From CAVORB01 sp963736235 (GTDB lineage: Bacteria > Pseudomonadota > Gammaproteobacteria > Chromatiales > Chromatiaceae), in contig CAVTOR010000005.1 in NCBI GenBank assembly GCA_963736235.1, forward strand, positions 372,001 through 436,000: a DNA stretch of 64,000 bases. The letters are read 5' to 3'. This document shows, one piece after another, positions 53,990 to 63,049 of the stretch (position 1 is its first letter; every line of letters begins with the position of its first letter). The position numbers and the translations under genes are program-made. The notes beneath the pieces are model-generated. The model saw only the letters and a program-made list of their open reading frames with translations, did not search any database and was not told the origin of the DNA.

Positions 53990-56080
53990 GTGACCCCTAT
54001 CCGCAAGACCTTCCAATTCGGCGACCAGAAAGTCGTCATGGAGACGGGCGAGATCGCTCGCCAGGCAGACGGCGCGGTATTGATCAATGTCGACGATACG
54101 GTCGTGCTGGTCACCGTGGTCGTCGACAAGCGCCCGGCAGTTGAACGGGACTTCTTCCCTATGACCGTGGACTACCAGGAGAAGACGTACGCCGCCGGGC
54201 GCATCCCGGGCGGCTTCTTCCGCCGCGAGGGCCGGCCGTCGGAGAACGAGATCCTCACCGCCCGCCTCATGGATCGGCCAATCCGTCCCCTGTTTCCCAA
54301 GGGTTATACGAAAGAGGTCCAGATCATCGCGACGGTGAAGTCCCTCAACCCCGCGGTGAACCCTGAGGTGCCCGCCATGCTGGGTGCGTCCGCGGCTCTG
54401 GCCATCTCGGGAGCCCCCTTCAACGGTCCCATCGGGGCCGCGCGGGTCGGCTACAAGGACGGCGAGTACCTGCTCAATCCGCCGATGACGGGGCTCAACG
54501 TCGACTCCGACCTGGATCTGGTGGTGGCGGGTACCGAGCACGCGGTCTTGATGGTCGAATCCGAGGCCCGGGGCCTGTCCGAGGAGGTGATGCTGGGCGC
54601 CGTGCTGTTCGGCCACGAGCAGATGCAGGTCGCCATCCAGGCCATCCGCGAGTTGGCGGCCGAGGTCAACAAGCCGCCGATGCCCTGGAGTCCGCCGGAA
54701 CCCGACGTCGCGCTGGCCGACGCGGTTGCGGCTGCCTGTGGGGACCGCCTTGGGGATGCCTACCGCATCGCCGACAAGATGGAGCGCTACGGCGCCCTGG
54801 ACGCGATGCGCGCCGCAGTGGTGGCTGAGTTGGTCGCCGGCGAAGAGCCCAAGTGGAACGAGCGACAGGTCATCGGCGCGATCGAGAAGCTGGAGAAAAA
54901 GACCGTGCGCGGGCGCATCCTGGCGGGCGAGCGGCGTATCGACGGTCGCGACACCAGCACCGTGCGCCCCATCCATATCCGCACCGGCGTGCTGCCGCGC
55001 ACTCACGGCTCGGCGCTGTTCACACGCGGCGAGACCCAGGCGATGGTCGTCACCACGCTGGGTACCGCACGTGACTCCCAGATCATCGACGCCCTGGAGG
55101 GCGAGCGCCGGGAGCCCTTCATGCTCCATTACAACTTTCCTCCCTTCTGCGTCGGAGAGACCGGTCGTGTCGGCAGCCCCAAGCGGCGGGAGATCGGCCA
55201 CGGGCGGCTCGCCAAGCGCGGTGTGCTGGCGGTCATGCCCAACATTGACGAGTTCCCGTACTCGGTGCGTGTGGTTTCCGAGATCACCGAGTCCAACGGC
55301 TCCAGCTCGATGGCGAGCGTGTGCGGAACCAGCCTGTCGCTGATGGATGCCGGCGTGCCCATCAAGGGTGCCGTCGCAGGCGTAGCCATGGGCCTGATCA
55401 AGGAGGATGCCCAGTTCGCGGTCCTGACCGACATCATGGGCGACGAGGATCACCTCGGCGACATGGACTTCAAGGTGGCCGGAACGGAAAAGGGCATCAA
55501 CGCCCTGCAGATGGACATCAAGATCGAGGGCATCACCAAGGAGATCATGGAGGTAGCGCTCACCCAGGCGAAAGAAGGCCGCTTGCATATCCTGGGCGAG
55601 ATGAACAAGGTCATCGACGTGCACCGTGCCGAGATGTCCGAGCACGCCCCGCGCATCATCGAGTTCAAGATTCATCCGGAAAAGATCCGCGACGTCATCG
55701 GCAAGGGCGGCTCGACCATCCGTGCCATCACGGAGGAGACCGGCGCCACCATCGACATCACCGACGACGGCATGGTCAAGATCTTCTCCGTGGACAAGAG
55801 CGCCGGCGAGGAGGCCAAGAAGCGCATCGAGCTCATCACGGCCGACGTGGAGGTTGGCACCATCTACGAGGGCCGGGTGGCGCGCCTGATGGACTTCGGC
55901 GCATTCGTCACCATTCTTCCCGGCCGGGACGGCTTGGTCCACATCTCCCAGATCAGTGAGGAGCGGGTGGAGAAGGTGAGCGACAAGCTCTCCGAGGGCG
56001 ATGTGGTCAGGGTCAAGGTCCTGGAAGTGGACAAGCAGGGCCGCATCCGCCTCAGCATGAAGGCGGTGGATGCGGATTGA
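53990..56080 (+). CDS. pnp: Polyribonucleotide nucleotidyltransferase (PNPase)
   Basis: A 696-residue exoribonuclease that degrades RNA phosphorolytically. Two RNase PH domains flank a helical linker, followed by a KH domain (KIRDVIGKGGSTIRAITEE) and an S1 domain (YEGRVARLMDFGAFVTILPG). GTG start at 53990 behind CTGAGG. Length and domain order match the family, and the frame is unbroken over 2 kb. Confidence 0.98.
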   Translation: MTPIRKTFQFGDQKVVMETGEIARQADGAVLINVDDTVVLVTVVVDKRPAVERDFFPMTVDYQEKTYAAGRIPGGFFRREGRPSENEILTARLMDRPIRPLFPKGYTKEVQIIATVKSLNPAVNPEVPAMLGASAALAISGAPFNGPIGAARVGYKDGEYLLNPPMTGLNVDSDLDLVVAGTEHAVLMVESEARGLSEEVMLGAVLFGHEQMQVAIQAIRELAAEVNKPPMPWSPPEPDVALADAVAAACGDRLGDAYRIADKMERYGALDAMRAAVVAELVAGEEPKWNERQVIGAIEKLEKKTVRGRILAGERRIDGRDTSTVRPIHIRTGVLPRTHGSALFTRGETQAMVVTTLGTARDSQIIDALEGERREPFMLHYNFPPFCVGETGRVGSPKRREIGHGRLAKRGVLAVMPNIDEFPYSVRVVSEITESNGSSSMASVCGTSLSLMDAGVPIKGAVAGVAMGLIKEDAQFAVLTDIMGDEDHLGDMDFKVAGTEKGINALQMDIKIEGITKEIMEVALTQAKEGRLHILGEMNKVIDVHRAEMSEHAPRIIEFKIHPEKIRDVIGKGGSTIRAITEETGATIDITDDGMVKIFSVDKSAGEEAKKRIELITADVEVGTIYEGRVARLMDFGAFVTILPGRDGLVHISQISEERVEKVSDKLSEGDVVRVKVLEVDKQGRIRLSMKAVDAD

Positions 56081-56102
56081 TCATGTCCGCCGAGGCATGA
56101 CG

Positions 56103-56127
56103 AAAGGGGCCGCGACGGCCCCTTTTT
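56103..56127 (+). terminator. Terminator of pnp
   Basis: AAAGGGGCCG/CGGCCCCTTT stem with a short CGA-type loop and a T run, 23 bases after the pnp stop. It closes the rimP-pnp region. Confidence 0.92.
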
Positions 56128-56295
56128 CATGTCGGAACCCGTGGCGCCGCTGTGCCGGCCCTGCGGCGAGTAGGTTCGCACCGATGCGCACGCTCGCCGC
56201 TCGAGGGTCATGACGGCCCGTTCCGCAACGGGTTGGAATCGCATGCGGTTTTCCCGATATCCTCTGCAGTGCCTTGTTCCAGTTGCAGACATCCC

Positions 56296-57009
56296 ATGAG
56301 CCGCGAGCGCAAAGACATCCAGAAGAACGCCAGCACCGGGGAGGTCGATGCCTTTCTGCGCCAGGTGGCCGCTACGCCGGTGCGGTCCTCCGCCGAGGGG
56401 CGCGGCCGCCTGATTTTCGCCATGGACGCGACCGCGAGCCGCGAGCCCACGTGGGAGCGGGCCAGCCATATTCAGGCGGCCATGTTCAGCGAGACGGCGG
56501 ACCTCGGGGGGCTTTCGGTGCAGCTCTGCTTCTACCGGGGTTTTCTCGAGTTCGAGGCCTCCCCCTGGTGCGACGAAGCGGCGGCGCTGCTGGGTCGCAT
56601 GACCCGGGTCCACTGCGCCGCCGGCCTTACCCAGATCGGCCGCGTGTTGCGGCACGCGCTTGAGGAGAACGGGCGCGGCCGCGTCAATGCCCTGGTCTTC
56701 GTCGGCGACTGCATGGAAGAGAACGCGGACGAGCTCGCGGGGCTCGCCGGCAAGCTCGGGCTCTCCGGTGTGCCGGTCTTCATGTTCCAGGAGGGGCGGG
56801 ACCCGGAGGCCGAGCGCAGCTTCCGTGCGATCACGCGCCTGAGCGGCGGTGCTTACTGCCCGTTCGATGCTGCCAGTCCCCAGACTCTGCGCGATCTGCT
56901 GAGCGCGGTCGCGGTGTTCGCCGCCGGCGGGCGCAAGGCGCTGGAGCGCTTCGCGCGTGGGCGCGGAGGGGAGATCCTGCGGCTCACCCATCAGGTCGGT
57001 CGAGGCTGA
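56296..57009 (+). CDS. VWA-domain protein
   Basis: A 237-residue von Willebrand A-like protein. FAMDATASREPTWE holds the DxTxS metal-ion-dependent adhesion site, and NALVFVGDCMEE and AYCPFDAASPQTL match the later strands. No signal peptide is visible. The next gene, for a membrane J-domain protein, begins right at its stop. The pair is likely co-translated, and the VWA protein may be a partner or client of the J-protein. Its job is unknown. Confidence 0.8.
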   Translation: MSRERKDIQKNASTGEVDAFLRQVAATPVRSSAEGRGRLIFAMDATASREPTWERASHIQAAMFSETADLGGLSVQLCFYRGFLEFEASPWCDEAAALLGRMTRVHCAAGLTQIGRVLRHALEENGRGRVNALVFVGDCMEENADELAGLAGKLGLSGVPVFMFQEGRDPEAERSFRAITRLSGGAYCPFDAASPQTLRDLLSAVAVFAAGGRKALERFARGRGGEILRLTHQVGRG

Positions 57010-57780
57010 ATGTTGGGCAGACTGATCATCCTGGCCGCGGTCGTTCTCGGCCTGCTCTGGCTTCTGCATTGGTTTCGCCGCGCGCCACCGCAGCAGGCGG
57101 CCAAGACGCTGCGCCGGGCGGCGCTCTACGGGTCGATCGGTCTGATCGTTCTGCTGGCGGCCACCGGCAGGCTCAATCCGGCGTTCGCTGCCGTCGCCGC
57201 TGCCGTGCCGGTGGTCATGCGAGGCGTCAATCTGTTGCGCATGCTGCCCGCGATCCAGCAGGTGCTGCGCATGCTCGGCATCCAAGGCATCCCTGGGGTG
57301 GCCGCGGGCGGGACCACCGGAGCGGCGGGCCGCACCTCCTCCATCCGCACCCGGTTCCTCGAGATGACCCTAGATCACGACAGCGGTGCCATGGATGGCA
57401 TGATCCTCGAGGGTGAGTACGAGGGCCGGCGGCTGTCCGAGCTCGGCCTGGATCAGCTTCTGCGGCTGCTGGCGGATTGCCGGGCCGGCGACCCGCGGTC
57501 CGCCTCCGTGCTGGAGGCCTACCTGGACAGGGTCCACGGCGACGTTTGGCGCGACAGGGCGGGGGCGGCCGAAGAAGGAGCGCGTCCGGCGGAGAGTCCG
57601 ATGACGCGGGAGGAGGCGCTTGCGATACTCGGGTTAGAACAAGGAGCGGGTCCTGATGAGGTCCGCGATGCCCACCGGCGGCTGATGCAGAAGCTACATC
57701 CCGACCGGGGGGGCTCCGACTACCTCGCGGCCAAGATCAACCAGGCCAAGAGTCTGCTGCTCGGAGACAAGGGGGAGTGA
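57010..57780 (+). CDS. Membrane-anchored J-domain (DnaJ-like) protein
   Basis: A 256-residue protein. Two N-terminal membrane helices (about 2-20 and 41-58) are followed by a hydrophobic linker and a middle domain (about 105-180), and a C-terminal J domain (about 195-256) with the HPD motif in QKLHPDRGGSDYLAAKINQAK. The placement of the J domain at the C-terminus is that of DjlA or Tim14-type co-chaperones, which recruit DnaK/Hsp70 to the membrane. It directly follows the VWA gene. Confidence 0.88.
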   Translation: MLGRLIILAAVVLGLLWLLHWFRRAPPQQAAKTLRRAALYGSIGLIVLLAATGRLNPAFAAVAAAVPVVMRGVNLLRMLPAIQQVLRMLGIQGIPGVAAGGTTGAAGRTSSIRTRFLEMTLDHDSGAMDGMILEGEYEGRRLSELGLDQLLRLLADCRAGDPRSASVLEAYLDRVHGDVWRDRAGAAEEGARPAESPMTREEALAILGLEQGAGPDEVRDAHRRLMQKLHPDRGGSDYLAAKINQAKSLLLGDKGE

Positions 57781-57866
57781 TCACCCCGGGATTGTGCTGG
57801 TCAGTCTCGTCGGGCCGACGCTCCTCTTTCCGGTACTCGACTGAGCTTGCCTGACCCCATCCGCGC

Positions 57867-58322
57867 ATGTTCAAGGCACAAGCCACCACGCTGGTCCGCC
57901 GTCACGTCGACGACTGTTTCCGCTTCGTGGCCGACGATTTCTTCCACAACTACCCCCGCTGGTCGCCCGAGGTGGTGGAGCTCACGCCACTGTCCCGGGG
58001 ACCTGTGCGCGTCGGGAGCCTGGCTCGTCAGGTGCGGGTGGACTTCGGGCGCCGCAGCGCCGACACCTTTCGGGTGATCGCCCTGGAGCGGGGACGGCGG
58101 CTGACGTTCGAGGGCATCTCGAGCCCCTTCCTGATCGACTTCCGATTCGCGACGCTGGACCGGCAGACGCGGCTGGTCTTCACCTTTTCGCTGAGCAGGC
58201 TCGACCTCTGGATGCGGCCCTTCGAGCGCGGGATCCGCCGCGCCGCGCAGGAGGGTGCTGAGCGGGTCGTGGACAATCTCAAGGGACTGATCGAGACCGA
58301 TTGCGCCGGAGGGACAGGCTGA
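57867..58322 (+). CDS. SRPBCC (START-like) family protein
   Basis: A 151-residue protein with the polyketide-cyclase-like pattern: FRFVADDFFHNYPRWSPEVVEL near the start (shortened here to FHNYPRWSPEV), a central beta sheet, and a C-terminal amphipathic helix (AAQEGAERVVDNLKGLI). Such proteins bind hydrophobic ligands. The ligand and role are unknown. It converges on the BatD-like gene. Confidence 0.8.
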   Translation: MFKAQATTLVRRHVDDCFRFVADDFFHNYPRWSPEVVELTPLSRGPVRVGSLARQVRVDFGRRSADTFRVIALERGRRLTFEGISSPFLIDFRFATLDRQTRLVFTFSLSRLDLWMRPFERGIRRAAQEGAERVVDNLKGLIETDCAGGTG

Positions 58323-58356
58323 GGGCCTCGGGACCGTGCGGCGATCCGCGGACGGG

Positions 58357-60270
58357 CTAGGAAGATCCCTTGTCCTCTCGGCGACGACGCAGCGGTTTGG
58401 CGCGGCGGAAGGAAGCGGGTTCGTCTACGGGCGCGGGCTCGAAATGGCGCATGTGCTCCCACACCCGCTGCCGTTCCCAAGGCAGCGGTTTCGGGCTGAA
58501 GAAGGTCTGTTCCAGCATCAGTATCTGTCCGCGCAGGGGCTCCGGGGATCGCTGCGCAAGCCGCGCGAGGTTACTGGGAGGAGACTCGGGCAAGACCAGG
58601 GCGCCCCATTCGAGCAGGGCATCGCGCGCCCCCGGCGCATCAGCGGCATCGTAGGCGGAGCGCACCCTTGCCAGCGCCTCCGTCAGTGGATCGCGCGGCT
58701 CGGGTTCTGGCTCGGCCTCCGCAGGCGGTCGCGCGGGTGCCCGGGGCGAGCTCGGTCGCCGGTTGCGCCACCAGGCGGCGGCGGTGACGATCCAGGCAAT
58801 GGCGAATAGGCCGGTAAGCCAGAACCCTGAGCTCCCCTCTCCCGACCCGGTGTCCCGCGTTGCCGGGCGCGCATCCCCTGCCTCCCGCGGCCGCTGAAAT
58901 GCCTGTTCGTCCGGCGCTTCGGTCTGGACTGTCCCAACTGGCGGCGACCACGGGGCGACGGGCGCCGCGAGCCCGCCGGGGGTGGCTGTCGATTCGGAAA
59001 ACGCGGCCGGGGTCACCACCAGCTCCCTTGCCGGGAGCATGGCGATCTCCCAGCGTTCCGTCACGGTGTTCCACCAGGCCATCCGCAACGGGGGTAGACG
59101 ATAGCTGCCCGGTTCCTGGGCAGTCAGTAGAAGGATCTCCTGACGGGTGCCGATCACTCCTTGCGGTCGCCGCTCGTCCCACAGGCGCGGTTCTCGGCGG
59201 GACTCGGTGATCTGGTAGGGCACGTCGATATCGATGGCCGGTAGGGACCGGGACATCAGGCCGTCCGCCCGCAGCGTGATGCGGCGCTCCAGGGGCTGTC
59301 CGGTGCGGACCCGATAGGTAGCCGGGCCGCTCTCCACCAGGGCGACGCTGCGCGCCGGCAGCCAGTCGGCCGCCTCCTGACCGGGCGCGGGGGGCAGCAC
59401 CACGACACTGAGGGCCTCTGAGGCGGTGCGCACGGGAGTCTCCAGAGGCGGAAAACCGGTTCCTCCAGAGGTTCCGCCCCGAGCCCAGCCCTCGAACACC
59501 AGGGGCTCAATCTCAACCCGGCCCGTCGCCAGTGGAAAAAGCGCGTACCGGCGTTCGTAGACATTTCGGCGCTCGCCCTCCCGCGGCGTTTCATAACGGT
59601 CTTCGCCGAGGGGAAGGACGACCGCGTTCTCGACCTGCGGATCTCGCAGCTGGGAACGCACAACGGAGTTGTCCGTGTAGACCCGTGCGGTCAGCACCAC
59701 CTGTGCCCCTGCCCGCGCGCGGTCCGGCTCGACCGATATCTCCACCGCCCCGGAGGCGGATTCGGTTGCCGAGTCGCTGGCGTCGCTCTGCGGCGCGACC
59801 TTGGGAATTACCACCGGCTCAACCGCAGGGGCCGGCTGCTCCGCAACGGGCTGGTACGCTTCCTGCGGCGGCGCGCCCGTCACCGATAGCCGCATGGGCG
59901 GGGTGGCGGTGCCGCCGAAAGAAATGGGCGGGACCTCGAGCTCGCCGGCGCGCCTAGGGATCAGCGTCAGGGTCAGCTGTTGGCGCGCGGAACGGCGGCC
60001 GTTGATGACGGAGGAACTGCGTTGGGAGCGGCGATCGACGATGTCGAAGTCTCGGTCCAGAACCGAGAGATCAGGAGCGGCGGGTTGATCCCCTTCGATC
60101 TCCAGCACCAGAATCGCGGGGGCGCCGTACTGGACGGATGTCTGCTCTAGGCGGGCGCTGACCTCCTGGGCGGAGACGCCGGGCGCAAAGGGCACCAATA
60201 CCGCAACAATCAGGTGGAACAGAAAGCGGGCGAAGATCGCGGAAAAGAAGCTGGTGTGGGAACTTCTCAT
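58357..60270 (-). CDS. BatD-like protein
   Basis: A 637-residue exported protein. A signal peptide (about 1-34) precedes tandem beta-sandwich domains, with the BatD start (SARLEQTSVQYGAPAILVLEIEG, in part; DFDIVDRRSQRSSS; GRRSARQQLTLTLIPRRAGEL). A membrane helix lies near 480-497 (GFWLTGLFAIAWIVTAAAWW) with a cytoplasmic C-terminal tail. BatD belongs to the Bat aerotolerance group, usually with VWA proteins BatA and BatB and a MoxR ATPase. None of these is adjacent, though a VWA gene lies 1.4 kb away. Role uncertain. Confidence 0.85.
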   Translation of the reverse strand: MRSSHTSFFSAIFARFLFHLIVAVLVPFAPGVSAQEVSARLEQTSVQYGAPAILVLEIEGDQPAAPDLSVLDRDFDIVDRRSQRSSSVINGRRSARQQLTLTLIPRRAGELEVPPISFGGTATPPMRLSVTGAPPQEAYQPVAEQPAPAVEPVVIPKVAPQSDASDSATESASGAVEISVEPDRARAGAQVVLTARVYTDNSVVRSQLRDPQVENAVVLPLGEDRYETPREGERRNVYERRYALFPLATGRVEIEPLVFEGWARGGTSGGTGFPPLETPVRTASEALSVVVLPPAPGQEAADWLPARSVALVESGPATYRVRTGQPLERRITLRADGLMSRSLPAIDIDVPYQITESRREPRLWDERRPQGVIGTRQEILLLTAQEPGSYRLPPLRMAWWNTVTERWEIAMLPARELVVTPAAFSESTATPGGLAAPVAPWSPPVGTVQTEAPDEQAFQRPREAGDARPATRDTGSGEGSSGFWLTGLFAIAWIVTAAAWWRNRRPSSPRAPARPPAEAEPEPEPRDPLTEALARVRSAYDAADAPGARDALLEWGALVLPESPPSNLARLAQRSPEPLRGQILMLEQTFFSPKPLPWERQRVWEHMRHFEPAPVDEPASFRRAKPLRRRREDKGSS

Positions 60271-60490
60271 ACCTTCATTCTATGGTAAGGCGCTAAATTA
60301 GCATTCACTGATACATGAGCGCGCGTCTTTCGCGTTCCTGTCGAGCCGCACGGCGCACGCGCGGGCCGCCCGTGTCATGGCCCGAGCATGTTAAGCTCTC
60401 TGGACCCGGATCAGCCCGAAAGCTGGAAAAACGATTCCCATCGGCACTTACCTTCCCGTCGCGTCCACCGTCATTCGCCGTCAGCAGTCG

Positions 60491-62182
60491 ATGGCGCAGG
60501 ACGGTCTTCCGAGCGGGCTTCATCCCTTGCTGCGCCGCCTCTATCGGGCGCGCGGCGTGACCTCCGAAGACGGCTGCAGTTTACCCTTGGCCGCTTTGCA
60601 CACGTACGACACCTTCACGGACATCGAGCCGGCGGCGGTCCTGCTGGCGGGACTCATCCGCGACGGCGGCTCCGTTCTCGTCGTGGGAGACTACGACGCC
60701 GATGGTGCAACCGGCAGCGCCTTGGCGGTGCTGGGCCTGAGGGCGCTTGGTGCCGCCCGGGTATCCTACCTGGTCCCGAGCCGGTTCGCCTTCGGTTACG
60801 GGCTCAGTCCCCCAGTGGTCGATGCCGCGGCGGCCTGGCGCCCCGACCTGATCCTGACGGTCGACAATGGGATCGCGAGCGTCGCCGGGGTGGGCCGTGC
60901 CGGCGAACTCGGCATTCCGGTGCTGATCACCGATCACCATCTGCCAGGGGATGCACTCCCGCGGGCTGCGGCCATCGTCAATCCGAACCGCAACGGCGAC
61001 CGCTTCCCGAGCAAGCACCTGGCGGGCGTGGGGGTCATGTTCTACCTGCTCGCCGCCGTGCGCGCCTGCTTGCGGGGGTTGGGCTGGTTCCGGCGTGGGC
61101 GTCCCGATCCGAATCTCGCCGAGCTGCTTGACCTCGTCGCCCTGGGCACCATCGCTGACGTGGTGAGCCTCGACCAGAACAACCGTATCCTGGTGGAGCA
61201 AGGCCTGCGCCGGATCCGCGCCGGTCGCTGTCGCCCGGGTCTGGCGGCGCTGTTGGAGGCGGCCGGGCGTGATCCTGGCCAGGTCACGGCGCGGGATCTC
61301 GCTTTTGCCGTGGGTCCGCGTCTGAACGCGGCCGGGCGCCTCACCGAGATGTCCCTCGGCGTGGAGTGCCTGCTGACCGATGATCCGGGGCGTGCCGCGG
61401 CCATGGCACGCGATCTCGACGCCCTGAACCGACGCCGGCGCGAGATCGAGGGCGAGATGAGGCAGCAGGCTGAAGAAGCCCTGGCGGCCATGCAGCTCGA
61501 CGAGGCCGGCCTGCCGCCAGCCCTGTGCCTGTTCGAACCCGGCTGGCACCAGGGCGTGACCGGCATCCTGGCGGCTCGCGTGCGCGAGCGTTACCATCGG
61601 CCGGTGATCGCCTTCGCCGAGGCCGACGACGGCCTGGTGCGGGGTTCCGCCCGCTCCATCGAGGAGCTGCACATGCGCGACCTGATCGACGCGGTGGACA
61701 AGCGTAACCCTGGTTTGATCGAACGCTTCGGGGGGCATGCCATGGCCGCGGGGCTCACCCTGCCCGCCTCCGCCCTGGAGCGGTTCAACCAGGCCTTCGT
61801 CGCCGAGGTACGCCGGCAGATCGGAGATACCCCGCCGGCGTTCGAGATCCTCTCGGATGGCGAGTTGCCGCACCACGCCCTGGATCTGGAGACGGCCCGT
61901 GTCCTGCGGGACGGCGGGCCCTGGGGAAAGGGCTTTCCGGAACCCCTCTTTGACGGTCGTTTCCAGGTCCTGGAGAGGCGGATCGTGGGCGACGAGCACC
62001 TCAAGCTGAGGTTGCAACCCGAGGACGGGGGTGTCCCCATCGAGGCCATCGGCTTCCGTTTGGGCGCGCTGGTCGACGGACCCGGCGATCGAGCGCACCT
62101 AGCCTACCGGCTCGATGTCAACGAGTATCGGGGCGCGGTATCTCCGCAACTGATCGTGGAGCATCTGCAGTGGGCGAGCTAG
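60491..62182 (+). CDS. recJ: Single-stranded-DNA-specific exonuclease RecJ
   Basis: A 563-residue DHH-family 5'-3' exonuclease. Motifs I-III are seen as DYDADGATG, DNGIAS and ITDHHLPG; the DHHA1-type domain has GGHAMAAGLTL. It acts in recombination and mismatch repair. Length is normal. The next gene overlaps its last 13 bases. Confidence 0.96.
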   Translation: MAQDGLPSGLHPLLRRLYRARGVTSEDGCSLPLAALHTYDTFTDIEPAAVLLAGLIRDGGSVLVVGDYDADGATGSALAVLGLRALGAARVSYLVPSRFAFGYGLSPPVVDAAAAWRPDLILTVDNGIASVAGVGRAGELGIPVLITDHHLPGDALPRAAAIVNPNRNGDRFPSKHLAGVGVMFYLLAAVRACLRGLGWFRRGRPDPNLAELLDLVALGTIADVVSLDQNNRILVEQGLRRIRAGRCRPGLAALLEAAGRDPGQVTARDLAFAVGPRLNAAGRLTEMSLGVECLLTDDPGRAAAMARDLDALNRRRREIEGEMRQQAEEALAAMQLDEAGLPPALCLFEPGWHQGVTGILAARVRERYHRPVIAFAEADDGLVRGSARSIEELHMRDLIDAVDKRNPGLIERFGGHAMAAGLTLPASALERFNQAFVAEVRRQIGDTPPAFEILSDGELPHHALDLETARVLRDGGPWGKGFPEPLFDGRFQVLERRIVGDEHLKLRLQPEDGGVPIEAIGFRLGALVDGPGDRAHLAYRLDVNEYRGAVSPQLIVEHLQWAS

Positions 62183-62694
62183 AGGAATTCGATGACCTGG
62201 CCCCGGATGGCCCGAGCAAGAGTCAGATCAAACGCGAGTTGCACGCCTTGCAGGAGCTGGCCGAGCGGCTGGTCTCGCTGCCGCGGGCGGAGCTGCAGCG
62301 TTTGAACCTGAGCGCGGCGACCTGGGCCGCCGTCGACGAAACTGGCCGAATCAAGGACCTGCGTGCCCTGCGCCGTCACTACAAGCGTATAGGCAAGCTG
62401 CTGGCGCAGGAAGACACGGAGACGGTGTATGCGCTGATGCACGAAAAGGATGCGCTGGCGCGCCAGGAGACGGCTCGGCACCATCGCCTGGAACGTTGGC
62501 GGGAGCGCCTGATCGATGAGGGTGATGCCGCCTTCAGCGCTTTCCTGGCTGAGTACCCGGCGGTGGATCGTCAGCGGTTGCGCACCCTGATCCGGACCGT
62601 TCAGCGGGATCGGGAGCAGGGAAAGGCCGAGTCGGCGCGCAAGCTCTTTCGTCTCCTGCGTTCTGAGATCGAGCGGGCGGAGGGCGGGGCGTGA
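62170..62694 (+). CDS. darP: DarP/YjgA (DUF615) ribosome-associated protein
   Basis: A 174-residue helical protein of the YjgA family, a 50S assembly factor in E. coli. The conserved features are PSKSQIKRELHALQELAERL, LRALRRHYKRIGKLLA and AFLAEYPAVDRQRLRTLIR. The GTG start overlaps the recJ end by 13 bases. Confidence 0.9.
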   Translation: MGELEEFDDLAPDGPSKSQIKRELHALQELAERLVSLPRAELQRLNLSAATWAAVDETGRIKDLRALRRHYKRIGKLLAQEDTETVYALMHEKDALARQETARHHRLERWRERLIDEGDAAFSAFLAEYPAVDRQRLRTLIRTVQRDREQGKAESARKLFRLLRSEIERAEGGA

Positions 62695-62728
62695 CGAGTC
62701 GGTCGAACAGCACGAGGGGGTATGGCCG

Positions 62729-62989
62729 ATGAGTCCGGAACGCGATGAGCCGGCGGAGCTGCAGCGCCTGCGCTGGCAATGCCGCCGCGGCATGCTGGAG
62801 CTGGATGTGCTGCTCGACCGGTTTCTGGAGGTCGGCTATGGACAGCTGAGCGACGGGGAACGGGCCGTGTTCTCCCGTTTGCTCGATTGTCAGGACCAGC
62901 TGATCCACGATTGGGTCATGGGCAAGTTGGAACCGGCGGAGGATGACCTGAAGCGAGTGGTGGCCAAGCTCCGGCAAACCCGCTGGTGA
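62729..62989 (+). CDS. sdhE: FAD assembly factor SdhE
   Basis: An 86-residue SdhE/YgfY protein with RRGMLELDVLLDRF, the RGxxE motif used in flavinylation of succinate dehydrogenase, followed by DCQDQLIHDWVMG. The length matches the family. It lies 34 bases after darP. Confidence 0.9.
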   Translation: MSPERDEPAELQRLRWQCRRGMLELDVLLDRFLEVGYGQLSDGERAVFSRLLDCQDQLIHDWVMGKLEPAEDDLKRVVAKLRQTRW

Positions 62990-63049
62990 CTGGGGCGTGC
63001 CAACGCCGGCTGCCCATCTCCCAACCTCAGTCCGCGCCAGTCGCCGTCC

